Origin: Laguncularia racemosa
Taxonomy: Eukaryota; Streptophyta; Magnoliopsida; Myrtales; Combretaceae
Assembly: GCA_037954665.1 (NCBI GenBank)
Contig: JBBMOL010000116.1
Location: 1,888,807 to 1,952,806, forward strand
Length of the DNA stretch: 64,000 nucleotides
Reading direction: 5' to 3'
Part shown: piece after piece, positions 21,358 through 33,840 of the stretch
Numbering within the stretch: position 1 is the first letter of the stretch
Layout: each line of letters starts with the position of its first letter
Notes under the pieces: model-generated
Databases searched by the model: none
What the model was told of the DNA's origin: nothing
The model's input: the letters and a program-made list of their open reading frames with translations, nothing else
Made by a program: the position numbers and the translations under genes

Positions 21358-22384
21358 TGATGTGCCTAATTCCACTTAGAAGCACAATTAAAAGACTTAA
21401 GAAAAAACAATCTCAAGTTAAGGTAAAACCGGATCCACAAGGGCAAAATTTACGTGAACACTAGTGAAGATGTAAAGAATTCCAAATGCTCAAAGATATA
21501 ATTGTAATACCACAATAATAATCTCTTCTAATAACACCTTAATCACATATAATCCACGAAAATAATCCACAAATTCAAAAGAAAACCTCAATTCTAAGGA
21601 CTCCTTTCCAATAGTGAAAAACACGTTTTCAAGGGAATTCTCAATGATGATTCGAATTCAATTGCAAGGGACCTTAAATAAACACAAGAATTCGTCAATA
21701 ATAAGAAGTAATTCTGACCAAGAACTATCTCAATTCAACCCTAGATATGACACACTAGAGAAGAAAAGAAATCACAACAAAATGAAATTGATACAACTTA
21801 CAATTTCAAGGTGTTGCACTCGCCACAATTTCAACTCTTGGGATTGAAATTGATAAGAGTCTAATGACAATTAGGAACCCTAATTCTCACGTGAAGAAGA
21901 AGTGTATAATATGCAAAATATGGCCCCTCAAACCCTCTCTTAAGTAAATATTTATACTTGCTACTCCTAGGGTTAAAAAGTGCTCAAAATTACAAGTTTG
22001 CCACTTTTAAGGTGGCTATCCTTAAATGAAAATTACAAGGAAATAAAAGTGTCCAAAAACCAAAATAGTTCATAAAAGAAGAAATATATAAAAGAAATGG
22101 TCTTCAAGATGCCGGTCTTCTATAGGATTCATCGGCCCAACTCATCGTCGGTTCAGGTCGGTCAATGGATAACCCACAAGCTGAGTCTGAGGGAGTTTGT
22201 CCATTACCCTATAAAATATGATAAGTGTGCCTGTTTGAAAACACAATACAAGAATAATAGAAAAGAGGTTAATATATAAATAATTCTGGGGTCGATCTGC
22301 TCAAAATGGGCCCTCATCGCCAAAATTCGAATTCCTTTAGTTTTTGCCCTAATGATAGGTCTTGTCGGATTTTGATTCCTATCA
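21358..22384 (-). repeat. 3' LTR of element E
   Basis: TGATGTGCCTAATTCC...CCTATCA, 1027 bp. TATA inverted repeat at 21944-21961 (two mismatches). Confidence 0.93.
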
Positions 22385-22389
22385 TCTCC

Positions 22390-23565
22390 TTAGGCCTTAA
22401 AAAGATTTGTCCTCAAATCTGGTAGATCAAGTGCAATAGAGACTTTATTTCCTCTTAGCAAGCCACCTGAAGAAATATCTCTGCAGAATCCCAATATCTG
22501 AAATACTACAGGTGGTGATTGTCTTCTCTCCTCCATTTCCAGGATATATCTCATCTGCAACACAAATAATGACCCATTGTCCACTGAGGTGTCCCCTATC
22601 TCAACCCATTTTACTGATATTGTATCCTCCTTTTCTAACTCATCTATATGTCGCTGATCCTGATGGTCTTCTAATGGTTGGCCCAACTGCTCATTGCCTT
22701 TTGAGACCTCTGAAGGTGAACACAACTGTCTCTGAACATTCTGGCCCTCTAATGATAGACTCATCTGACTCTGATCCTTAGAATACTCCAATGGTTTACT
22801 CAATTGTTCGTGAACCACTAGTATCTTTGAAGGAGAACATAATTGACCTTGAACAGTTTGGTCCTCTGGTAGTCTGCTCATCTGACTATAATCATCAAGA
22901 TCCTCTGAAGGTTGGCACATTGGTGTCTGAAAAATTTTATGCTCTAAGGGTAGGCTCGTGTCACTAGAGCCCTCAAGAACCTTTGAAGGTTGGCATACCT
23001 GAGTCTGCACAGTTTGGTTCTCTGAAGGTTTGATCATGTGGCTATGATCCTCACGAACCTGTGATGGTTGTTTTATTTGTCTTTGCATCTCCTGGACCTC
23101 TGATGGTGACATAGGGTTCAATACTATACGTTTACCATCATTTTTAAACATATAAGTATTTCTATACCCATCATGTAATACCATCCTGTCATACAACCAT
23201 GGTCTACTAAGTAATATATGGGATGCACAAAGAGGAAGAATATCACATTCAAGCTCATCATAGTACATGTCCCCTATACTGAAGGGTACCCTAGCCCTTT
23301 GGGTTACACAAAGATTATCCTGATCATTCAACCAATGTAATGTATAGGGTTTGGGATGTGGGATAGTTTCAAGTTTCAACTTCGATACTAATGATGCAGC
23401 TACAACATTAGTACAACTACCACCATCAATAATAATTGCGCACAAGTTTCCTTGTACCTTACAAGAAGTATGGAACAAGTTTTCTCTTTATCCCTCATCA
23501 ATGGTTTGAAAGGAAGTCAAGTCCCGATGCAATATGTTAGTAGACAAATACAACTCACTTGACAT
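22390..23565 (-). pseudogene. Element E protease with C-terminal 26-residue repeats
   Basis: ATG at 23565-23563 (MSSELYLSTN). One in-frame TAA at 23490-23488 stands where sister elements have Gln before RENLFHTS; the rest is open to 22390. The retropepsin active site is IIDGGSCTN; the C-terminal motif reads LLSRPWLYDR (Ser replaces the usual Gly). About residues 160-300 of the uninterrupted part form a degenerate 26-residue repeat with Q.CQPS.VLEG...PLE. The last residues DLRTNLFKA overlap the PPT zone. Gag and zinc knuckle are absent before the protease: the start codon joins directly to the sequence that follows the acidic linker elsewhere. It could make a short peptide and, with read-through or restart, an active protease. 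Confidence 0.82.
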
Positions 23566-24653
23566 TTTTTGCTTACTAATTTCAACAATCTCAATACACT
23601 TCTCCACACCACGACAACATACCCTTACATGCCCCTACACACCTACGGTGCTCACAATCAACCAATACAAGAAATGCTTATTGTTACTTCAAGTAAAGTC
23701 AAGTGAAATAATTGAAGCACAATGAAATAATTCTTGGTACTTCAAGTAAAGTTAAATAAATGAAGTACACACACAATTACTTTCAAGTAGATAGAATTAA
23801 ATTCAACTATTAGTGTTTAAGTAATTAGTTCAATTAGTTTCACACTTTAATGACTTGTTTGAATTTTAGATTCCACTACTCAACCTTCCTTTTCTTGCCT
23901 TGATTTCACACTTCAAATAACCACAATGTGCAGCACCTTACACTACACAAAACTCCACAAATTTGCACCACCACACACACCTCAATCACGGTACACTCAC
24001 TTCACCACAACACCCACGACAATAACAACAAATTGCACTCCACTTCCACGACAATGATAACAAATGGCTACAACAACAAATACACTCCACTTCCACGGCA
24101 ATAATAACAAAATATACTTCACTTTCTACAAGTACTAACCGCAACTCACAACAAAATAGGCAACAACTCAAATTTGAAATTCAAACCACTTCACTAATTG
24201 CAAGCCTTCTTCAATTGGTAAGCAATGGATTCAAATTCAAATAGCACTCATTAACTCCCACAACTTAATGGCATGTGTTTGAATTCAAATAGATTCCTTA
24301 CTAATCAAAACTCAATGCAAATCTGCAAATTGTACTCCACCAATTCAGAATTACACAATGGAAATCAAAACAACAAACTACACGTCCTCCTCCACGCCAC
24401 AATAAGCAATGGCAAGGATTTTGGTAAGTTTTGCAAGTTCCAAAAATTGTTGAATTAAACAACACTTTATACTTCTTCCCTTCCACGAAAATTAGTGATC
24501 ATAAAATGATACAACAACCTTCCCAATCCAACTCCAACAAACAGCAAATTAAATCCCAAGTTAAGGTAATTTCACAAGCTCAAAACCACAACAATCAACA
24601 CAATTTGCGGTTTCACTAAATCAACCCTAATTGATGATTAACTCTCAACATGT
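23566..24653 (-). other. Leader of element E
   Basis: About 1.1 kb without coding potential, rich in CAA/CAC. Blocks are shared with the leader of A (for example GCAGCACCTTACTCCAC at about 23930) and with those of F and K. Confidence 0.7.
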
Positions 24654-24665
24654 GCTCTGATACCA
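24654..24665 (-). promoter_or_regulatory. PBS of element E
   Basis: The minus strand reads TGGTATCAGAGC, six bases from the 5' LTR. Confidence 0.92.
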
Positions 24666-24671
24666 AAAAGA

Positions 24672-25698
24672 TGATGTGCCTAATTCCACTTAGAAGCACA
24701 ATTAAAAGACTTAAGAAAAAACAATCTCAAGTCAAGGTAAAACCGGATCCACAAGGGCAAAATTCACATGAACACTAGTGAAGATGTAAAGAATTCCAAA
24801 TGCTCAAAGATATAATTGTAATACCACAATGATAATCTCTTCTAATAACACCCTAATCACATATAATCCACGAAAATAATCCACAAATTCAAAAGAAAAC
24901 CTCAATTCCAAGGACTCCTTTCCAATAGTGAAAAACACGTTTTAAAAGGAATTCTCAATGATGATTCGAATTCAATTGCAAGGGACCTTAAATAAACACA
25001 AGAATTCGTCAATAATAAGAAGTAATTCTGACCAAGAATTATCTCAATTCAACCCTAGATATGACACACTAGAGAAGAAAAGAAATCACAACAAAATGAA
25101 ATTGATACAACTCACAATTTCAAGGTGTTGCACTCGCCACAATTTCAACTCTTGGGATTGAAATTGATAAGAGTCTAATGACAATTAGGAAACCTAATTC
25201 TCACGTGAAGAAGAAGTGTATAATTTGCAAAATATGGCCCCTCAAACCCTCTCTTAAGCAAATATTTATACTTGCTACTCCTAGGGTTAAAAAGTGCTCA
25301 AAAGTATAAGTTTGCCACTTTTAAGGTGGCTATCCTTAAATGAAAATTATAAGGAAATAAAAGTGTCCCAAAACCAAAATAGTTCATAAAAGAAGAAATA
25401 TATAAAAGAAATGGTCTTCAAGATGCCGGTCTTCTATAGGATCTATCGGCCCAGCGCATCGCCGGTTCAGGTCGGTCAATGGATAACCTACAAGCTGAGT
25501 TTGAGGGAGTTTGTCCACTGCCTTATAAAATATGATAGGTGTGCCTGTTGGAAAACACAATACAAGAATAATAGAAAAGAGATTAATATATAAATAATTT
25601 TGGGGTCGATCTGCTTAAAATGGGCCCTCATCGACAAAATTCGAATTCCTTTAGTTTTTGCCCTAATGATAGGTCTTGTCGGATTTTGATTCCTATCA
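24672..25698 (-). repeat. 5' LTR of element E
   Basis: 1027 bp, same termini and length as the 3' LTR. TATA inverted repeat at 25258-25275. Confidence 0.93.
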
Positions 25699-26048
25699 TG
25701 TAATCAATTTCATGTAGTTACAATTGATTGGTTTTAGTCCTTAAGTTTTAACCTTCAATTTAGCTTCATTAGAACCGAGGATCACTTTGTTGGGAAAGCG
25801 GATCTTTGAATTAGTTCTTGCTGGTTTAGGTGTAATTCACGTGGTACTCATTTTTATTTAGTGTTGCTTGAAGGATTTTATCCTTGTGGAATTGTTACTT
25901 TGCAAATTAGAGCATTCGGATTTCATTGCTCTCCATTAGGGTTCATGTAAATTATTAGAGTTTTGAACCTAGATTGAACAAGTGCATTGAGGTTTATAAT
26001 TTGTTCCAATTACATGTGCTTAACCCCTATTTTAGGCACATCATCTTT

Positions 26049-26060
26049 TGGTATCAAAGC
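26049..26060 (+). promoter_or_regulatory. PBS of element D, first copy
   Basis: TGGTATCAAAGC, one base from the tRNA-iMet PBS, five bases after the LTR end. Confidence 0.9.
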
Positions 26061-27081
26061 TTGAGGTTGTGAGAAGGGATTTATTGCAAATTGAATTTAG
26101 AAGTTAGTGGTTTATTGTGAAGCACCTTGATTCGAAAATTTGTTGGTGTGAAATTGCATTTTGTTGATTGTGTTGTTGAATTTGTTGTCTTGTTGATTAG
26201 TGGTTGATCACTTGGAGAATTGAACACTCTTGGATTCCTCGATTGTGGCTGTGAACGTGTAGTGCATGGAAAGTAAATCGTGAAGGGGCAAAAGTAGTGT
26301 TTCAATTATTGAAGTGGAATTATGTTGTGTGCATTTTCGAAAAAAGTGGAGGAGTAACACTTGTATGTTCAGATTTGAAATCAGAATTGAAGTGTGAATT
26401 AAGAAGTCAATTTGAAAATTTAAAACACACATTAAGTCATAGTTTAATTATGTGTCATTTGAATTTGAAATAGCTTCTTACCATTTATGGAATTGTGCAC
26501 TTATTGAACTCTATTTTGAATTTGAAAGTGAGCGCGGTTTTGGTTGTAGTTTGTGGAAGTGGGAAGTGTACCGTAGCTTGAGGAGTGCATTTGGTGTTGT
26601 ATCTTTGTTAATTTAGTAAAAGTTGTATACATTTGGTGTTGGTTATTGTATATGTTGTCTAGAACATTGTTGGTAGTGGCGTGAAGCATTGTGAACTGTG
26701 AGGATAAGGGGAATTTTGTGGTGGTGGATGGTGTATTGTGTGTGTATTTTCCTTGCTGCCAATTGTGTTTTTAAGTGGTGAAAAGTCAAGGCAAGAATAA
26801 GGAAAATTGAGTAGTAGAATTTGAAATTTAAACGAGTCATTAAAGTGTGGAAGTAATTAAACTAATTACTTAAACACTTGTAGTTAAATTTGATTCTATC
26901 TACTTGAAAGTAGTTGTGTGTACTTCATTTATTGAACTTTACTTAGAGTACTAAGTTATTTCCTTGTGCCTTAAAGCTTTTACAACGGGAGTTATTGTAT
27001 TATTGTGGTTTTTAAATGTGTAGGTTGGTGTTATTAAAGGAATGTGCTGTAATTTGTGGAATTACTTCTTTAAATCATGAC
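26061..27081 (+). other. Leader of element D
   Basis: T/G-rich, no open frame; near-identical to 30137-31166. Opposite-strand open frames here are not genes. Confidence 0.7.
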
Positions 27082-29103
27082 ATGTCCAACGATAGTGTGA
27101 ATGGGGGAATTAGCAATGAGGCTAATAGCTAGGTTGGTGGAGTTCAAGGTCATAACACTATAGGTAGGAGGACTTTGGAAGAACAGCTCTAGGATTTTAC
27201 TACATTGTTGCTACTTTGGCAACCGGGATTGACGGGATGACATTACCACAACCACTAGTGGTAAACCCTCAGGCATCACCTCAGGTAACTCCACAGAACC
27301 TCTAGAGAGAAGGAATAGTGGGAGGAGGAAATATGGGTAAAAGGATGGAGGGAGATCATCACCCCTACAGGGAAGAGAGGGACGACAACTTTGGGGCTGA
27401 TCCTTACCCAAATAGGGATTTCAAGCCACCCCGGGGATTGGACTATGGGAAGTTGCAGATGGCTTCTTTTGATTGCAAGGGTTCAGTTGATGATAATCTG
27501 GATTGGGAGGATAATGTTGAGGGTCTCTTTAAATGCTATGAGATCGATGATAACACTTGAATTCGATTGACTATTGTTGAGTTTACAGGGTATGCTACCT
27601 TATGGTGGAAAAATTTGATTATCAGCAGGCGTAAGGATGGGGAGGCTCGGATATAGACATGGAGGGATATGAAGAGGGTTCTAAGGAAAAGATTTATTCT
27701 TGAGCACTATAGATAGGAACTGTTCATGTGTCTTCAAACATTGAGGTAGGGAGGTAAAATAGTCGATGATTATGTTCAGGAATTTGAAACCCTTATGATT
27801 AGATGTGGGTCAATTGAACCTTCAGAACAAACCCTAGCATGCTTCATCTCAGGGCTGAAATATGAGATAGCATGTGTTGTCGAGTTGCAGCGATATAGTA
27901 CACTTGATGAGGCTATTCAGTTAGCCTTGAAAGTGGAGAGGCAAAGGCAATCCAATTTATTCAAGGTTTTGAGTAGCAGACCCAGTACTACTACCAGGCC
28001 CGTGGGAGCGTATGTTGTCAAGCTACAGCGATATAGTACACTTGATGAGGCTATTCAGTTAGCCTTGAAAGTGGAGAGGCAAAGGCAATTTAATTTATTC
28101 AATGTTTCGAGTAGTAGGCCTAGTACTACTACCAGGCCCATAGGAGCTGATGTTCGATTAGGAGGACCAAAGGTGGTAGGTGAGACCATGAGGGCAGTGG
28201 ACAAAGCTACCCCCAGCATTGATAGGGAAATCATACCCTCTGGGAAGGGTAAAGAGGTAGTAGCACCAAATGTGAGGTAGACTATTCCAGGATCTACTAG
28301 TGGGAAAGTACGCTAAATCAAATGCTTTGTATAGGATTTAGGCATATGGCAGCACAATGTCCTAATAAGAGGGTTATGACCATTATGGAGTGTGCTGAGA
28401 GGATGTTGAGGATGAGAAGGAACAGGTTGAGCCCATAGATCTATCTATAGCATTGTAGGAGTACTATGATGATCGAACTGTAGAAACACGTGAGGAGGGT
28501 ACAGGTGAATAGTATTTACCTATTAATGTGTTGCATAGAACTCTGACTTTATCTCCTGATGCTAGGGATAAACAGAGGGAGAACATATTCTACACTTCTT
28601 GTAGGATCAGAGGTAACCTCTGTGTACTCATAATAGATAGTGGTAGTTGCATGAATGTTATATCTATTACACTAGTAGACAAATTAAAATTATCTACTAG
28701 TCTACTTCCCAGCCCTTATAACTTACATTGGTTAGATAATTGGGGCAGTATGCATGTTACGCTAAGGGCAAAGGTGCTTGTGAGTGTTGGGTAGAAGTAT
28801 CATGACGAGATTTTATGTGATGTGATCCCCATGTGTGCATTCCACTTGCTATTGGGTAGGCCTTGGATGTTTGATCAGAAGGTGTTACATGATGGTTTTA
28901 GAAACACCTACATGTTTAGTATGGGAAGGTCTTGAATAGTATTGTTACCAATGTCTCCATCTGAGGTACACAAATTTTAGGAGTAGATCAGGACTACCTC
29001 AGTTTCATCTAGTAATCGGAAGAACAGGCCAACAGAGATGTCTGGGTTCGGTCCTAGAAATGGCCCTCTAGATTTGAGAGCAAATCTTTCAAAAGCCTGA
29101 GGA
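27082..29103 (+). pseudogene. gag-pro: Element D gag-protease
   Basis: ATG at 27082 (MSNDSVNGG). A one-base deletion near 27200, compared with the second copy, shifts the frame. Gag resumes at 27318-27560 (DYGKLQMASFDCKGSVDDNL) and 27795-28280. The stretch VELQRYSTLDEAIQLALKVE is present twice through an in-frame 138-bp duplication (27875-28150). The zinc knuckle near 28315 is damaged. The protease active site DSG is at 28636-28644, followed by FHLLLGRPWMFD at about 28840. It ends in DLRANLSKA just before the PPT (AAAGCCTGAGGAGA). Many stops are TAG or TGA at Gln/Arg positions. Confidence 0.85.
27875..28150 (+). repeat. 138-bp in-frame tandem duplication within gag
   Basis: Copies start at 27875 and 28013; each encodes 46 residues with LQRYSTLDEAIQLALKVE and SSRPSTTTRP. 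Both are open, so the duplication kept the frame. Confidence 0.9.
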
Positions 29104-29106
29104 GAT

Positions 29107-30119
29107 TGATGGGAATTTTTTTGGCAACCTAGATGGCAACAAAACTTTATTTGGATGATAATCCAAATAATTTATATTCACCCTTTATTTCTTTTCATCT
29201 AATAAATATTTGAATAATAATCTTACAGGTACAATGATATTTCTCCACAGGATGCCAAATGACTCTCATTTATTGATCGTTTAGGGACATCGTCAGATTC
29301 TCATCCACTGGTCCGCTATAATCAACATCGCCTCAATGCATTAACTCTTTGTGGATCTTTATTATTTTGTATTTGTAATTATTTCTTTAGAATATTTATG
29401 TGTAAGCTTTTGGGATACTTTTTATTTGGTTGTAATTGAGTTTTAGGATCGACCACCCTAAAAGTAGCATAATTATAATTTTGTGGACTTTTTAACCCTA
29501 AAGGGAGCAAGTATAAATACTTGTTTAAGTAGAGTTTTAGGGAACCTTTGCAAAATTTTCATAATAGATACACTTCACGTGTTGAGGGTTAGGGTTGCCT
29601 AATTCCACATATTGCTCTTATCAATTTCAAATCTCAATTTGAGGTTGTGGTGAGTGGCTTCAAGGCTAATTTGTGAGTAATATCAAATTTTCCTTATTGC
29701 AATTTTCTTTTCATCACTAGTGAGTTGTATCTAGGGTTGAATTGGATTTGTTATTGACTGAATTAGATTATACGTGTAATTAATTTCATGTAGTTACAAT
29801 TGATTGGTTTTTGTCCTTAAGTTTTAACCTTCAATTTAGCTTCATTAGAACTGAGGATCACTTTGTTGGGAAAGTGGATATTTGAATTAGTTCTTGCTAT
29901 TTTGTGTGTAATTCACATGGCACTCATTTTTATTTAGTGTTGTTTGAAGGATTTTATCCTTGTGGAATTGTTACTTTGCAAATTAGAGCATTCGGATTTC
30001 ATTACTCTCCATTAAGGTTCACGCAAATTATTTGAGTTTTGAGCCGAGATTGAACAAGTGCATTGAGGTTTATAATTTGTTCCAATTACATGTGCTTAAC
30101 CCCTATTTTAGGCACATCA
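29107..30119 (+). repeat. Second LTR of element D
   Basis: 1013 bp, TGATGGGAATT...GGCACATCA. TATA inverted repeat at about 29508-29525, preceded by a CCACCCTAAAAGTAGC element. Followed directly by a PBS, so it serves as 3' LTR of one unit and 5' LTR of the next. Confidence 0.92.
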
Positions 30120-30124
30120 TCTTT

Positions 30125-30136
30125 TGGTATTAGAGC
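30125..30136 (+). promoter_or_regulatory. PBS of element D, second copy
   Basis: TGGTATTAGAGC, one base from the tRNA-iMet PBS, five bases after the second LTR. Confidence 0.88.
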
Positions 30137-31458
30137 TTGAGGTTGTGAGAAGGGATTGGTTGCAAATTGAATTTGGAAGTTAGGGGTTTGTTGTGAAGCA
30201 CCTTGATTTGAAAATTTGTTGGTGTGAAATTACATTTTGTTGAATTTGTTGTCTTGTTGATTAGTGGTTGATCACTTGGAGAATTGAACACTCTTGGATT
30301 CCTTGATTGTGGCTGTGAACGTGTAGTGCATGGAAAGCAAATCGTGAAGGGGTAAGAGTAGTGTTTCAATTGTTGAAGTGAAATTGTGTTGTGTGCATTT
30401 TCAAAAAAAGTGGAGGAGTAACACTTATATTTTCAGATTTGAAATCAGAATTGAAGTGTGAATTAAGAAGTCAATTTGAAATTTCAAAACATACATTAAG
30501 TTATAGTTTAATTGTGTGTCATTTGAATTTGAAATAGCTTCTTACCATTTGTAGAATTGTGCACTTATTGAACTCCATTTTGAATTTGACAGTGAGCTAC
30601 CTTATTTTGTATAGAAGTTGTGGTTTTGGTTGTAGGTTTTGGAAGTGGGAAGTGTATCGTGGCTTGAGGAGTGCATTTGGTGTTGTATCTTTGTTAATTT
30701 AGTAAAAGTTGTACACATTTGGTGTTGGTTATTGTATCTATTATCTAGAACATTGTTGGTAGTGGCGTCAAGCATTGTGAACCGTGAGCACAAGGGGAAT
30801 TTTGTAGCGGTAAATGGTGTGTTGTGTTTGTATTTTCCTTACTGTCAATTGTGTATTTAAGTGGTGAAAAGTCAAGGCAAGAATAAGGAAAGTTGAATAG
30901 TAGAATTTGAAATTCAAACAAGTCATTAAAGTGTGAAGTAATTGAACTAGTTACTTAAACACTTGTAGTTGAATTTGATTCTATCTACTTGAAAGTAGTT
31001 ATGTGTACTTCATTTATTGAACTTTACTTAGAGTATTGAATTATTTCCTTGTGCCTTAAAGCTTTTACTACGCAAGTTATTGTATTATTGTGGTTGTTAA
31101 ACGTATGGGTTGGTGTTATTGAAGGAGTGCGCTGTAATTTGTGGAATTACTTCTTCAAATCACGACATGTCCAATGACAGTGTGAATGGGGAAATTGGCA
31201 ATGAGGCCAATAGCTAGATTGGTGGAGTTCATGGTCATAACACTAAAGGTAGGAGGACTTTGGAAGAACAACTCCAGGATCTTACTATGATTGTTGCTAC
31301 TTTGGCAACCAGGATTGATAGGATGACATTACCACAACCACTAGTGGTAAACCTTTAGGCACCACCTTGGGAAGCTCTACGAAATCTCCAGAGAGAAGGA
31401 ATAGTGGGAGGAGGAAATCTGGGTAAAAGGATGGAGGGAGATCATCACCCCTATAGGA
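30137..31458 (+). pseudogene. gag: Second internal copy of element D (leader and gag start, truncated)
   Basis: The leader repeats 26061-27081. Gag starts ATG 31167 and reads into LEEQL, TLATRIDRMTLPQP, with TAG at Gln positions. It loses similarity to the first copy after CATCACCCCTA at about 31455, where unrelated sequence begins. Confidence 0.82.
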
Positions 31459-33240
31459 ACTGCTTCCTTTTCTTAATGTTTGTTATGCTTAAAAGTAGAT
31501 CTCTTATGCCATCTTTAGTAAAGCAATTTGTAACACCTTAAAACCTAGAGCATAGCAACTCACCACATGTCATTACAATTTCGTAATACATAAGCTCTTA
31601 ACCTACTTAAAACCATAAACATTCATATAAATTTGTCAACCAAATTTACTCAACATTAACAACAACTCCAAGTAATTATTAAAGTTTATTCCATTAACAT
31701 CCCAATTGTATAATAATAAGTAGAAGGAATATCTATAGTCTCTTCCAATATACATAACTTCATCTCATAAAGAAAATAAGTCTTCCTAACATTCTCATTC
31801 TACATCTCTTAATCATTGTGCTAATAATAATATTTAGCATCGTCATCATTTTGACCATACTCCAAGCATAACTCCTCATAACTAGTAAAGTCTTGCAACT
31901 AAAAAGAAATTCTTACAACGGGTGAACTAGAGCTTAGTAAATGATACCCTAAGCACATTCATATAACCAAACATATATAGAATTCATATTTAAATACATA
32001 TAAGAAAAAAAAAACCAAGTTATTATCTTTATTTATGTCCTATAACCAACACAGGGGTACTTAGAACCTTGTACACTTTAGTTATTAAGAAGTTTTATTA
32101 TATATATGTGTGTGTCTGAGATACATTTAAGATATTGCCACCATTGGCTTTGTACTATGGTATTGAAAATTGCTACTTTTAGGCCAAACACCTATGAGTC
32201 ATCTTAAAATCTGCCCAAATCTTTTCAATATGTGACTTCATTAAGAATAACATTACACAAAGATCATTAGAATACCCTTTAGGGATCTACCACCACTATC
32301 CCTTAGGCTAAGCTACACACAAACAACAACCATTTATTAACTGGATAATACTTAAGTTTATTTAGGTGCTATGCTAACAAGCATAAACATCTAACAAGAT
32401 AATCACATACTTGAGGTCATACTATTTAAATGAACTTTAATTCTACCTTGATCTTGTTGAAAAATTATGTAAATGACTAGTTTAAAATACCTAACTAGTG
32501 TTACTCTAGCTTTTTGTTGTTATTTGATATTTATGGAAATTGTTGAAAAGAAAAAGAGAGGAGAAAAACGTGTATAAGCATCGTCTGGAAGTTTATGGGT
32601 GAGCGTAAATGTGTTCTTAGTTGTAAACCTTATCATGTGAAAAAGGAGTGTCCATGTTTTTAAGCATGAAGGGCGTGTAGGGGTACAAGATCATGAAAAT
32701 GAGTGTGATCTTGGTCATGAACTTTATTATGAACTAAAAGATGTGTGAAAGATGAGAAGCATGGTCATGACTTCTTTAAGGGTGTGATCCATAACATCAC
32801 GGGCATGATTACATGATTCTGCTTGTATTCCTTCCATATCAGTATTTTTCCACATGAAACAATGATTTTCTCTCTAGATATCTTCTACATTGATCATATA
32901 ACGATTAAGTAACCTAAAACAATAGTAATCAACATAAAATCCACAAGGAATTGCAAATTACTTGATTAAAACCCCAAAAATCCATAAATGCATAGCTGTT
33001 CCTCGACTACTTGCAAATCCCATGAACTTACAATCCCTTAATGTGTCACCACCAAATGTATGAGAGAAAAGTACAAAGGAACCATTACAGTTACACTTGT
33101 CAAGTCATAACACGAATTATGAATTGACAATAAGGTTTCGTTTAAGAGAGAAAAGGGCCTCTTTATGGTTACAATGTTTTTGTAAAAGGGAGAAAAAGGG
33201 TTAGTGGGTAGATTTTCTCACACTTTGATGAGTACCTTAA
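31459..33240. repeat. LTR-like remnant, probably Tekay/Del type
   Basis: No coding region. From TGTAACACCTTAAAACCTAG at 31528 it resembles 18846-19260 in order of blocks (the start, then a GGTGAACTAGAGCTTAGTA block near 31920 like GGTGAGCTAATGCTCAGTA near 19225). It has TCATGACC-type repeats around 32640-32800. Ends and TSD not found. Confidence 0.4.
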
Positions 33241-33840
33241 ATATAACAGCCCATCGTACATTGTATAGAACTCTGAGGGTAACCTCCTTATTATTTAGGG
33301 ATTTACCATATGGGATATAAGGCATACTCATATCTAATTATCACAAGTCGGACTTGTCATTTCCAAGCAATACAGAAACAATAAAATTAAAATAGTTCAT
33401 AGTAAATATCATGATATAAGAGACTATGGTCCCATCACATATCTAAATGGTATTATTAGTGATTAGTGGATAATAACATTTAGAGCAGTCTAAGTTTCTA
33501 CTAATACAAAGTACAAATAAAACATAATATTAAGAATATAACAAATACAACGATGACCTCTCATTCTCTCTTCTTAACCTTCACTTTTCCTTTCTTTCAC
33601 CATACTAACCTTTGGTATATGTTTACTGAGCTATAACTATATCAACTCCTGCAATAAGGATACACTATAGGATGTAAGCTACATCTAACTTATTGAAATG
33701 ATCCTCATATTGTACTAAAAAGCAATTAATAATTAAGTTATTTAAACAAGCATATAAATACATGAATATGCATATGAAAGTAACGATATATATAGTCATT
33801 TAGAAATCGTATATTGTACGAATTTACCACTCTTTGTTAT
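33241..33840. other. Repeat-like host sequence left of element J
   Basis: ATAACAGCCCATCG at 33244 is LTR-like and GGTATATGTTTACTGAGCT near 33615 again recalls the Tekay-type LTRs. No gene. Continues beyond J at 44804. Confidence 0.35.

Larger units (their letters stand above)
21358..25698 (-). mobile_element. Element E: gag-less, pol-less element with PR and repeat-tail protein, TSD TGTAA
   Basis: Both LTRs are 1027 bp (21358-22384 and 24672-25698) and very similar. Flanks are TGTAA at 21353-21357 and 25699-25703, a perfect 5-bp TSD; the uninterrupted host sequence is visible at about 29775 in the other D LTR. The only coding region is a 392-codon frame with protease and a 26-residue repeat tail. 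There is no gag, RT or integrase, so it can only move with help. The structure is complete and relatively young. Confidence 0.93.
20736..26043 (+). repeat. First LTR of element D, split by element E
   Basis: Parts 20736-21357 and 25704-26043 join to about 962 bp, TGATGGGAATT...GGCACATCA. Compared with the LTR at 29107-30119 it lacks about 50 bp near 21298 (between short GGCTA repeats). The TATA inverted repeat lies at 21136-21153. Confidence 0.9.
20736..31458 (+). mobile_element. Element D: pol-less Ty3/gypsy element in LTR-internal-LTR-internal array
   Basis: First LTR 20736-26043 (interrupted by E), PBS, gag-protease internal region to 29106, second LTR 29107-30119, then another PBS and a second copy of the leader and gag start that breaks off at about 31458. 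The two leaders are near-identical over about 1.3 kb. This tandem form is expected from recombination between neighbouring copies or LTRs. RT, RNase H and integrase are missing. The left flank is TTTTG; no right TSD because the right end is lost. Confidence 0.87.

Noticed and set aside
31528..33240. A complete LTR with TSD.
   Set aside because: TGTAAC start is plausible, but I could not find a matching end or a target repeat; kept only as an LTR-like remnant.
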